Of a stretch of DNA of 64,000 bases, positions 42,852 to 50,004 are shown one piece after another (the first letter of the stretch is position 1; the number at the start of each line of letters is the position of its first letter). This DNA comes from a virus. Both the position numbers and the translations under genes were made by a program. Below the pieces are notes generated by a model. That model was not told the origin of the DNA. It saw nothing but the letters and a program-made list of their open reading frames with translations, and did no database searches. The stretch spans positions 1-64,000 of IMG/VR virus record IMGVR_UViG_3300044821_000131; one strand, written 5' to 3'.

Positions 42852-42861
42852 ATTGTTATGG
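42776..42861 (+). repeat. attC-like site B4 (86 bp, overlapping a gene end)
   Basis: Left end GTCGAAC, right end GTTATGG; inner arms CAGCGATGGCGGG and CCCGCCATTCGCTG pair with one extra base on the right. The following ATG is within the GTTATGG core. Confidence 0.55.
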
Positions 42862-43124
42862 CACTAATACACGAAGAAACTGAACACGAGCTTGGAGCGA
42901 AACTGATGGTATCGGAACGCCAAGAAGGTGAAACCCGCGCCCCGTGGAAAATCATCACGCTCGACGCAGACCGATTCGAGAATCTAACACCAACGGAACT
43001 CCGAAAGCTCGGAAAGTGGCTCATACACCAAGGGAGGCGCATCGGAAGTGAATACAAGTCCAACGGTGCGTTGAAGGCCAAGAGCCATAACGAAAAGCTG
43101 ATCGACAGCGGAAGGAAATTATGA
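42858..43124 (+). CDS. Island B ORF 6: hypothetical protein, 88 aa
   Basis: ATG lies in the core of site B4. Soluble and charged (LGAKLMVSERQEGETRAPWK), ending LIDSGRKL. ATGA-coupled to the next ORF. No family recognised. Confidence 0.5.
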   Translation: MALIHEETEHELGAKLMVSERQEGETRAPWKIITLDADRFENLTPTELRKLGKWLIHQGRRIGSEYKSNGALKAKSHNEKLIDSGRKL

Positions 43125-43357
43125 GCTTTAAAAACGGCGGATATAACAACGGGCTTGGTCGGCCAAAGGCGAAGAAGCTGTTCGCTCCGGCGCGTTGTTC
43201 TACGGCGTGGTTGAGCGTGGAATCCCGTTGGCCAGTCAAGGGTGAACTCGAAACCAAAAGATGCCTGACAATCCTAGACGCGGTAATAGAAGGAAAACGC
43301 GCCCTCCAATGTGGGGCGTGGCGCGTAACAATAACTCAGTGCAACGGAGCGCCGTAG
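43121..43357 (+). CDS. Island B ORF 7: hypothetical protein, 78 aa
   Basis: Starts MSFKNGGYNNGLGRPKAKKL, basic. Near its end GCGTAACAATAACTCAG resembles an unpaired attC-like left arm. It stops where the shared island-end sequence begins. No family recognised. Confidence 0.45.
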   Translation: MSFKNGGYNNGLGRPKAKKLFAPARCSTAWLSVESRWPVKGELETKRCLTILDAVIEGKRALQCGAWRVTITQCNGAP

Positions 43358-43390
43358 AACAGTTAATTAAACCAACGTTGGTCGTTTAAC
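43357..43390 (+). repeat. Shared island-end sequence, copy B
   Basis: GAACAGTTAATT...ACCAACGTTGGT...GTTTAAC, matching 33879-33912 at the end of island A. Contains the palindrome ACCAACGTTGGT. Confidence 0.6.
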
Positions 43391-43440
43391 TCATACGAAA
43401 GCCGATTGCCAAACGGGGCCTCAGTAAGTAGTATTCAAAA

Positions 43441-44985
43441 ATGACCGACGACGTAGCCGCACCCCCGGGAGTGGAAATTACAGCTTGGGATGACTTTCCC
43501 AAGAAACGCCAGCAGATTCTCACTGGCGCTAAAACTGCCCTGCAAGAATCATTTCCCCAATCCTATGGCGGGGTGCGGCTTGAACTACACGACCTCGATT
43601 ACGACAATCCCAAGGAATTCACATTGTCGGAACAGAAGGACGCCCTGATGAAGAACCAGTTTCTCCATCACAAACTCAAGGGTACGTTAAAATTATTCGA
43701 TGAGAAAACCGGTGCGTTGCTGGATCAGAAAACTCAGACGCTCATGCGAGTTCCTTACCTTACCGAGCGTGGTACATTTCTACATAATGGTAACGAGATC
43801 ACCACCAACAGCCAGGCTCGGCTCATGCCGGGCATCTATACGCGGCGTAAGAATTCTGGTGAAATTGAGTCTCAGGTGAACGCCAAGCGTGGATCGGGAT
43901 CATCCTTCCGTGTACGTCTCGAACCCGAGTCCGGTTTGTTTAAGGTCGACATCGGTCAGAGTAGTCTGCGGCTTTATTCGTTGTTGAAAGATATTGGAGT
44001 GTCCGATCAGCAGATTGAGAAGACTTGGGGACCAGAACTGTTGAAGAAGAATCAGGACTCCTACGATGCCAGGGTGTTCGAGAAGGCTTACGATCGATTG
44101 GTGCGGCGTCCCGATCCGAAGGCCACGCGCGAGCAGAAGGTAGAGGCAATCAAGCAGGCTTTGGACAATACGCAGGTGGATCGGTCGGTGGTCATGAGGA
44201 CATTGCCGAATCTGTTCGCCACCAAGTTCTCCTCGATGTTGGCATTCGATCCTACCATGCCTCGGCCGCAGAGCGAGAAGAAGGAATTCAATCACGACGA
44301 TTGCCTGATGCTGGCGGAGCTGTTGAATCAGAAGTTTCATGCTGGCATTCCGTTGGATGCCCCGACCTCAGAGATCGTAGCCATGGTGATGGGTGAAATA
44401 CAGAAGCTCATGCCGTCGGTGAATGAGCAGATGCTGGCACAGACTGTAGGGCAACAGCAGAAAGAGGCGCGATCGAAACAAGGTTATCTGATGTTGAATT
44501 TCGAACCGGAAGACGCCATGAGGTTTTCCAAGTGGTCAAGGCAGAATATCCCGGATTCGAAACTGGGTGCGTCCGGACGTGAAGACACCCCGCATATCAC
44601 TTTGCGTTGGGGTATCAACACGGGTGATATTGGGCACCTGAAATCATTCTTCTCAGAACAGTCCCCAGTCCAAGCCACGCTCGGCGCTCTGACTCGATTT
44701 CCTGGCGTCGACGACGGAAACCAAGATGCACTAGTGGCGCCGGTAGAGTCCGAATCCATTCACAAGCTACACCATGCTGTCGTATCGACGTTTCATTCTC
44801 ATCTCGGACCCGTCAAGTTCAATACCTACCGGCCACATGTTACTCTAGCCTATTTAAGGCGTGGCGAGATGCCGGAATTGGAAGGTAACAAGGAGTTTCA
44901 TGGCCAGACATTCCAGTTGAAGAAGGTGGTGTATTCCAATCCTCGCACCAGCTCGTATATTGACATTCCGCTGGGTACAAATTAG
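43441..44985 (+). CDS. RNA polymerase beta-subunit N-terminal part fused to a 2H phosphoesterase
   Basis: Residues about 45-200 match the start of bacterial RpoB: MRVPYLTERGTFLHNGNEIT and NSQARLMPGIYTRR correspond to the PLMTxxGTFIINGxERV...QLxRSPGVYF block, then FRVRLEPESGLFKVDIG and LRLYSLLKDIGVS. Residues about 355-514 are a different domain with two H-x-T/V-L signatures, TPHITLRWG (H385) and RPHVTLAYL (H466), the 2H phosphoesterase (LigT-like) pair acting on 2',3'-cyclic or 2'-5' RNA ends. Such a fusion could clean RNA ends or protect phage transcripts. The rest of beta continues in a separate gene at 45712. Confidence 0.7.
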   Translation: MTDDVAAPPGVEITAWDDFPKKRQQILTGAKTALQESFPQSYGGVRLELHDLDYDNPKEFTLSEQKDALMKNQFLHHKLKGTLKLFDEKTGALLDQKTQTLMRVPYLTERGTFLHNGNEITTNSQARLMPGIYTRRKNSGEIESQVNAKRGSGSSFRVRLEPESGLFKVDIGQSSLRLYSLLKDIGVSDQQIEKTWGPELLKKNQDSYDARVFEKAYDRLVRRPDPKATREQKVEAIKQALDNTQVDRSVVMRTLPNLFATKFSSMLAFDPTMPRPQSEKKEFNHDDCLMLAELLNQKFHAGIPLDAPTSEIVAMVMGEIQKLMPSVNEQMLAQTVGQQQKEARSKQGYLMLNFEPEDAMRFSKWSRQNIPDSKLGASGREDTPHITLRWGINTGDIGHLKSFFSEQSPVQATLGALTRFPGVDDGNQDALVAPVESESIHKLHHAVVSTFHSHLGPVKFNTYRPHVTLAYLRRGEMPELEGNKEFHGQTFQLKKVVYSNPRTSSYIDIPLGTN

Positions 44986-44994
44986 TATTCGGGC

Positions 44995-45711
44995 ATGCCT
45001 AGTCATAGCAAAGCGCAGCAACGGGCGTTCGGAATGGCCGCCGCTCTCCAAGAAGGTAAACTTTCTCCCAGCAAGGTGTCTCCCAGTGTACGCCGCATTG
45101 CCCGGGATGTATCTCATACGGATGTGCGTCATTTCGCCACTACCAAGCACACTGGCCTTCCTGAGCATGTTGCCAAGCACGCTTCATATCTGAAGCCAAT
45201 GACGGCCGGCACGGCTGTAGGGGATTTTGGCAGACTTGAAGGCAACCCCAATACTTGGAACATGCCGATGCCGCGCTATAACCAAGCTCCTCCAGCGTGG
45301 GCACCCGCGGAGAAGCCCCTGACATTCATGAGCAGTGTCGGGCAGATGGGCAAAGGCTTATATCGTATGGGTATGGGTGGTGCATCCGCGGCTACGATTG
45401 GTCAAAATGGATCTCCTGGCGTGTTGGAGAACACGTTGGGCAATGCCGTACATGGAGTTGGCGATGTATGGTCGGGACAGGGCGCGTGGGGAAAAGTGCC
45501 TGGGTACATCCGGAAGCCTCTGGCACCGATTGCCGGGCCTTGGTATGGTGCTATGAACACCCCCGGGCAGTTCAGTGGTCCCTACGGCAGGTTCTTGGAC
45601 AACTCCGGTCAGGATCGTGCCATGGCTGCTGCTCCTTATACGTGGGCACAGCATAGTTGGCGCGATATGGTGAATGGCTGGAATCAATTCATGAACAATA
45701 AAATGCAGTAA
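44995..45711 (+). CDS. DUF3008-like protein with Gly-rich tail, 238 aa
   Basis: N-terminal about 65 residues have the DUF3008-like pattern: MPSHSKAQQRAFGMAAALQE, RRIARDVSHTDVRHFATTKH and GLPEHVAKH. This small domain is frequent in phage genomes and often sits near head genes. The remaining 170 residues are Gly/Trp/Pro-rich, perhaps structural. It is placed between the two beta-subunit pieces and abuts the second. Confidence 0.6.
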   Translation: MPSHSKAQQRAFGMAAALQEGKLSPSKVSPSVRRIARDVSHTDVRHFATTKHTGLPEHVAKHASYLKPMTAGTAVGDFGRLEGNPNTWNMPMPRYNQAPPAWAPAEKPLTFMSSVGQMGKGLYRMGMGGASAATIGQNGSPGVLENTLGNAVHGVGDVWSGQGAWGKVPGYIRKPLAPIAGPWYGAMNTPGQFSGPYGRFLDNSGQDRAMAAAPYTWAQHSWRDMVNGWNQFMNNKMQ

Positions 45712-47163
45712 ATGCTCACTTACGAAAAGATTTTCGCGCAGGCTAAAAAAGCTTTCGTCGAATCCAAATCTGCTACTGCCGAACCGGCTCAGCCCACAGA
45801 GGATACCGTTCCGGTCAATCCTGACGCGATCTTGGCTATCACCAGCAAGTTGTTAGCTGTGACTAGAGGTGAGGCGGATCCGGACGAACGTGATAGCCTT
45901 CAATTTAAAAGAGTTCACACTCCCGATAAACTGTTCGCCGAACGCATTAAGATGGATGCCCATAAACTGCGTAAGATCGCGATGCGTCGCGTTTCGCGTG
46001 TCCGCAATCTATCACCTATCGGTGTGGCGCATTTCGATCCTTACACGGGAGGATTGATCGTTGGGCATCCGTTATCCAGTCCTTTGGAAGAGACGAACCC
46101 GTTATCGCTTACGGAGCAGGCGAGACGCGTGACGCAGATGGGACCTGGTGGTATTCCTTCCTCGGATTCGATCACGGAAGAGGCACAATCTGTGTCTCCT
46201 TCGATATTCGGTTTCTTGTCAGCGATCGAAGGGCCGGAATGCTTTTCAGATGACACAGAGGTGTTCACTTATAACGGGTGGAAGTTTTGGAGTAGCATTA
46301 CAAATTCGGATCGTCTGGCCTGTCGTGATGAACACGGGCAAATGTTTTTCTCGGCCCCTAGTCGCCTAATAGCTGCACCTTATACTGGACCTATGGTCCA
46401 AGCTGACGCTCGGATGTTTCATTTAAAGGTTACGCCGAATCACAGGTTACTTGTCGCTAAGCACATGAGAAAATCACAAGTTCCCACGACTTGGTTTAAA
46501 ATTTTTGCCGGTGATTTTTCTGATCATAATGTTTTGCGATTCGACACCGGCAGCCTTCCATATTCTGGAAATTCTGTTTTAACATGGTCTCTACCCGATT
46601 ATGCTCTTGATAAGTTCATTCCGGAATACTTGTTCGATGCACCAATTTCTGCCCGACAGAAGTTGTTTGAAGCCCTACTTTTGGGAGATGGTCGGATTAA
46701 CAAAAACCACACCAATTTTACCAGCAGCAGCAAACAATTGGCTACTGATTTTGAACGTTTGGCCGTAGGCTTAGGACACACCACCAATTTTAGAAAATAT
46801 TTCGACAAGCGACCCCATGTACAAGCTTGGACTTATGAGATTAGTATTTTGAAGTTGCGCGAGCGCGTGGCGGCTAGAAAACCCAAGTCTGGTGTTGGCG
46901 GGCTGTTTTCGATAGTCGATTATTCTGGTATTGTGTATTGTGCCACGGTTCCCGGCGGCCTGTTGCTGACTCGACGTGGCGTATCTACCGGTGTATGGTC
47001 AGGCAATAGTGAACGCATCGGTGTAGATACGCGTCTCGCTTGGGGCGCTAACGTTGGCTCAGACGGAAAAATTTATCAGAAACTCTTGAATCGCAGGACT
47101 GGTCAGCATCAGTATGTGTCACCGGACGATCTCGTCGGTCGCACGGTTGGTATCCCTGAATAG
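45712..47163 (+). CDS. RNA polymerase beta-subunit middle part, containing an intein
   Basis: Extein of about 227 residues matching RpoB around the rifampicin pocket. RDSLQFKRVHTPDKLFAERI aligns with the DIDHLGNRRVR region; NPLSLTEQARRVTQMGPGG is the NPLSEITHKRRISALGPGG block; then IEGPE-intein-SERIG corresponds to IETPEGPNIGLI. After the intein the frame runs only 50 codons (GANVGSDGKIYQKLL) and ends GRTVGIPE, so the catalytic C-terminal half of beta must be a different gene outside this window. Together with the 43441 gene it makes a split beta subunit of a phage multisubunit RNA polymerase. Confidence 0.75.
   Translation: MLTYEKIFAQAKKAFVESKSATAEPAQPTEDTVPVNPDAILAITSKLLAVTRGEADPDERDSLQFKRVHTPDKLFAERIKMDAHKLRKIAMRRVSRVRNLSPIGVAHFDPYTGGLIVGHPLSSPLEETNPLSLTEQARRVTQMGPGGIPSSDSITEEAQSVSPSIFGFLSAIEGPECFSDDTEVFTYNGWKFWSSITNSDRLACRDEHGQMFFSAPSRLIAAPYTGPMVQADARMFHLKVTPNHRLLVAKHMRKSQVPTTWFKIFAGDFSDHNVLRFDTGSLPYSGNSVLTWSLPDYALDKFIPEYLFDAPISARQKLFEALLLGDGRINKNHTNFTSSSKQLATDFERLAVGLGHTTNFRKYFDKRPHVQAWTYEISILKLRERVAARKPKSGVGGLFSIVDYSGIVYCATVPGGLLLTRRGVSTGVWSGNSERIGVDTRLAWGANVGSDGKIYQKLLNRRTGQHQYVSPDDLVGRTVGIPE
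46240..47007 (+). mobile_element. Intein in RNA polymerase beta
   Basis: 256-residue intein from Cys177 (CFSDDTEVFTYNG) to Asn432 (GVWSGN), before extein Ser433. Block B MFHLKVTPNHRLL; one endonuclease motif FEALLLGDGRI; a second is not clear, so the endonuclease may be decaying. C-terminal block VYCATVPGGLLL. It interrupts the IEGPE/SERIG loop. Confidence 0.9.
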
Positions 47164-47192
47164 CACTATTTCTGACGGAACACTTAACAGTC

Positions 47193-47223
47193 ACGCGCAG
47201 TAATCCCTTACTGCGCGTTTTTG
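47193..47223 (+). terminator. Rho-independent terminator, duplicated copy 1
   Basis: ACGCGCAGTAA-TCCC-TTACTGCGCGT perfect 11-bp stem then TTTTT. The hairpin and the following TGCATTTTATG leader are identical at 51424. Confidence 0.9.
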
Positions 47224-47229
47224 CATTTT

Positions 47230-47901
47230 ATGAACCTATTATATCTAAAAGATTCAGACGGTAATTGGCGATCACATAGCTACGAAACGTTATCCGATTT
47301 GGCCGGGGAGTTTGCCAAACGTAACATAAAAATCGGCAATCGCGTGGCGATCGGCAATTACGTGACGCTCGGCAATTACGTGACGATCGGCAGTGACGTG
47401 ACGATCGGCAATTACGTGACGATCGGCAGTGACGTGACGATCGGCAATTACGTGACGATCGGCAATCGCGTGGCGATCGGCAATTACGTGACGATCGGCT
47501 ATGGCGTGACGATCGGCTATGGCGTGACGATCGGCAATCGCGTGAAGATCGGCAATGACGTAAAGATCGGCAATGACGTGACGATCGGCGATGACGTGGA
47601 GATCGGCGATGACGTGATGATCGGCAATTACGTGAGGATCGGCAATTACGTGGTTATTCCCAAAGCTGCGAACATCCAACTCCAATACGACCTGGTCACC
47701 ATCAACAACTTGGGATCCCGGAACGCGGCCTTATCTGCTGTTAAAATCAAGGATATCATCCATGTCGCGACTGGGTGCTTCAGTGGCACGATTGATGAGT
47801 TTGAGAAGAGGGTGAAGGAAGTGCATGAAGAGAGTGAGCATGGGATGCGTTACGGTCTGGTTATTGAAGTTATTCGTAAATGGTTTTCGGTACAACGGTA
47901 A
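47230..47901 (+). CDS. Hexapeptide-repeat protein, copy 4 (complete, 18 units)
   Basis: Longest member: N-terminal block (LYLKDSDGNWRSHSYETL), 18 hexapeptide units (residues about 34-141) and the shared C-terminal domain (NNLGSRNAALSAVKIKD). The ATG at 47230 is chosen because the other copies start MNLYLKD; a TTG at 47221 sits in the terminator tail. It lies directly after the terminator of the beta gene. Eighteen units would form about six beta-helix turns; function unknown. Confidence 0.85.
   Translation: MNLLYLKDSDGNWRSHSYETLSDLAGEFAKRNIKIGNRVAIGNYVTLGNYVTIGSDVTIGNYVTIGSDVTIGNYVTIGNRVAIGNYVTIGYGVTIGYGVTIGNRVKIGNDVKIGNDVTIGDDVEIGDDVMIGNYVRIGNYVVIPKAANIQLQYDLVTINNLGSRNAALSAVKIKDIIHVATGCFSGTIDEFEKRVKEVHEESEHGMRYGLVIEVIRKWFSVQR
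47329..47652 (+). repeat. 18-bp coding tandem repeat, 18 units
   Basis: Largest array. Variable codons show Thr/Ala/Lys/Glu/Met/Arg at one position, yet third bases stay G, T and C in their columns. Confidence 0.95.
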
Positions 47902-47929
47902 ACAAAAACAAACAACTGAAAGGAAACAT

Positions 47930-48355
47930 ATGAGTCTATTACAAGCATTATTCTGGCCGTGGCGTTTCGTCTCGGAGGTCATTGATACCCATCCAACCGC
48001 CGGACAGATACGTCAGGATCTGCAGCAGAATCGTCCGATAGTCGTATCCAATAACACCGGTGTGGCTGTGGGACTACGCCTCGACGGCACGGACAAAGTC
48101 TCACCGCTGGAGGACGTAATCACGCGCAAGGTTGGAAGTCCCGAGGAGCTGCCTCTGGCCTTGGCCTTCGGTGAAGGTGTTGTGTCCGGGTATGGTCTGG
48201 CGGTGAAACGTGCAATCAATCTTCGACGCTCGTCTCTTGCCGAGGATAATAAGTTGCGCCGAGCCGCCTTAGCCGCAGATGCAGCGGCGAGCGAACCGGA
48301 GCCGGCGTCGGAAGCGTTCGTTGGATCAGAATTGTTGCCGGCCTCTGCTGTCTAG
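47930..48355 (+). CDS. Hypothetical protein, 141 aa
   Basis: AAAGGAAA six bases before the ATG supports this start (MSLLQALFWPWRFVSEVI) over an upstream in-frame ATG at 47825. One amphipathic N-terminal segment, then a soluble body with an Ala/Glu-rich end. No family recognised. Followed by a terminator. Confidence 0.6.
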   Translation: MSLLQALFWPWRFVSEVIDTHPTAGQIRQDLQQNRPIVVSNNTGVAVGLRLDGTDKVSPLEDVITRKVGSPEELPLALAFGEGVVSGYGLAVKRAINLRRSSLAEDNKLRRAALAADAAASEPEPASEAFVGSELLPASAV

Positions 48356-48374
48356 TCGAGATTACACTCAACAA

Positions 48375-48411
48375 ACGCCCGGATCGACTTTTGTCTTTCC
48401 GGGCGTTTCTC
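48375..48411 (+). terminator. Rho-independent terminator
   Basis: ACGCCCGG, 16-base loop, CCGGGCGT, then TTCTCTATTT. Confidence 0.75.
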
Positions 48412-48420
48412 TATTTAATA

Positions 48421-50004
48421 ATGAATTTTACTGAGAAATTGGCCGTCTATCTCAAGGCGGCGTATCCCATAATTGGCGTAGAGACGTACGAAGAAGGGCG
48501 TCTGTTGGAGACTGGAATTTATCCATTAAAAATGCCGGTTGAGCGCCGTCTATACCAGTGGGATTGCGCCACCGGTATGGTCGACACAACTGATCGAAAT
48601 AAGCCGGTGAAGCTGGACAAGACCGCGGATCCAATGGCTATGTTGGCCATCGTCTCTGGTAACGTTGAGAGCGCCATTTTCGTGCTAAAGGACATCCACG
48701 CGCATTTCAACAACGTCCGGCACATACGGATGCTTCGGTCTATGATTAAGACGTTATCGAACCGTAAGCAGACCATCGTGCTTGTGGCGCCGAGGCTGAA
48801 CCTTCCGTTTGATCTCCAGAAGGATGTTCAGATGATGGACTTTGCGCTGCCTACCAAAGCTGAATTGTCGGCCATGACAGAAACTTTTATCGAAACTTCG
48901 ATTCGGCGTAATGAGAACGCCGCGTACAAGGAGTTCCGTTTGTCGTTGTCCGATCGCGAGGCCATCGTCGAAGCAGCCACCGGCATGACTAGTATTGAGT
49001 TCTGTAACGCCTTGTCGTCTTGCTCCATTGGACAGAGCCAAGATAATGGCAAGCTTACGATGACCGGTGATTTCCCGAAACGCATCTTCGACGAGAAAAT
49101 TATTAATCTGAAGAATGGATTACTGGAGTACGTACCGGAGGCTGGTGGTTTCGACACGATCGGTGGTCTAACCCCAGTCAAGGAGTGGGCGAAACAACGC
49201 CGTCTCGGTTACGAGGAAGTCGCGCGCAAGGCGCACCTGCCATATCCTAAAGGCTGTCTCTTGGTAGGCTTGCGCGGATGCGGCAAATCGGTTCTGGCCA
49301 TGGCTATCGCTCAAGCATTCAACTTCCCGTTGTTCAAACTGGATATAGGCAAGATCTTCGGTAGCAAGGTGGGTGAATCCGAAGGCAATGTTAGAGAACT
49401 CATCCGTCTATTGGAAGGTCTCGGTCGTGCCGTCATCTACATGGACGAAATTGAGAAAGGTCTCAATAACAGTGCGGCGTCTGGTCAAGGTGATTCCGGC
49501 ACAGGTTCCCGGGTATTCGGGACTCTGATCTCTTGGATGGCCATTAAGAAGTGTCCGGTGTTTCTTATCGGTACAGCTAACAATATTGATGTCCTGCCAC
49601 CTGAGTTGATTCGTAAAGGTCGGTTCGATGAGATATGGTGGGTGGATCTGCCGACGTCCGAGGAGCGGGTGGATATCTTCAACAAACTGCTACAACACAA
49701 GTTTCAACGTGAGTTTGAGGTGACTGGCGTCAAAGACAAACTGATAACCAGCACCAAGGATTACAGTGGCGCCGAGATTGAGGCGGTTATTGAGGCTGCG
49801 TTGTATGAGATGTTGTCTTCCAAGGATAAGAATTTCAGGAAGATTCTGGAGTCGACGATCGAGCGTACCGAGCCACAGGCTCAGATCAATCCAGAGTATA
49901 TAAACAAGATGCGGGAGAAGTCTAAGGCCGGTTATCGCAAGGCTAATGATCCCGAAGTTCATAATGCAAGTGTATCAAACATGTATCGGAAGGTTCAGTT
50001 ATGA
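48421..50004 (+). CDS. Ycf46-type AAA+ ATPase, 527 aa
   Basis: N-terminal 250 residues are a family-specific domain (AAYPIIGVETYEE, then FVLKDIHAHFN). The C-terminal AAA+ module has Walker A GLRGCGKS (K289), Walker B AVIYMDEIEKG (D342-E343) and sensor/arginine-finger region LPPELIRKGRFDE. The best match by pattern is the Ycf46 group, whose exact role is unknown but which often occurs with DUF1257 and DUF2997 proteins, as here (51883 and 52230). The upstream start at 48391 overlaps the terminator. Confidence 0.75.
   Translation: MNFTEKLAVYLKAAYPIIGVETYEEGRLLETGIYPLKMPVERRLYQWDCATGMVDTTDRNKPVKLDKTADPMAMLAIVSGNVESAIFVLKDIHAHFNNVRHIRMLRSMIKTLSNRKQTIVLVAPRLNLPFDLQKDVQMMDFALPTKAELSAMTETFIETSIRRNENAAYKEFRLSLSDREAIVEAATGMTSIEFCNALSSCSIGQSQDNGKLTMTGDFPKRIFDEKIINLKNGLLEYVPEAGGFDTIGGLTPVKEWAKQRRLGYEEVARKAHLPYPKGCLLVGLRGCGKSVLAMAIAQAFNFPLFKLDIGKIFGSKVGESEGNVRELIRLLEGLGRAVIYMDEIEKGLNNSAASGQGDSGTGSRVFGTLISWMAIKKCPVFLIGTANNIDVLPPELIRKGRFDEIWWVDLPTSEERVDIFNKLLQHKFQREFEVTGVKDKLITSTKDYSGAEIEAVIEAALYEMLSSKDKNFRKILESTIERTEPQAQINPEYINKMREKSKAGYRKANDPEVHNASVSNMYRKVQL

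Noticed and set aside
32111-43390. Ordinary prophage-like or insertion-sequence islands
   Set aside because: No transposase, terminal repeats of IS type or target duplications were seen; boundaries match attC-like structures better.
47329-47652. CRISPR array
   Set aside because: Units are 18 bp, contiguous, in frame with a protein and without unique spacers; no cas genes.
47290-47685. Long minus-strand ORF through the hexapeptide repeats (pattern HVIADRH), also at 2771-3058 and 39581-39772
   Set aside because: It is the mirror reading of a low-variation 18-bp repeat without stops. Plus-strand copies share start, end domain and gene context; the minus reading has none.
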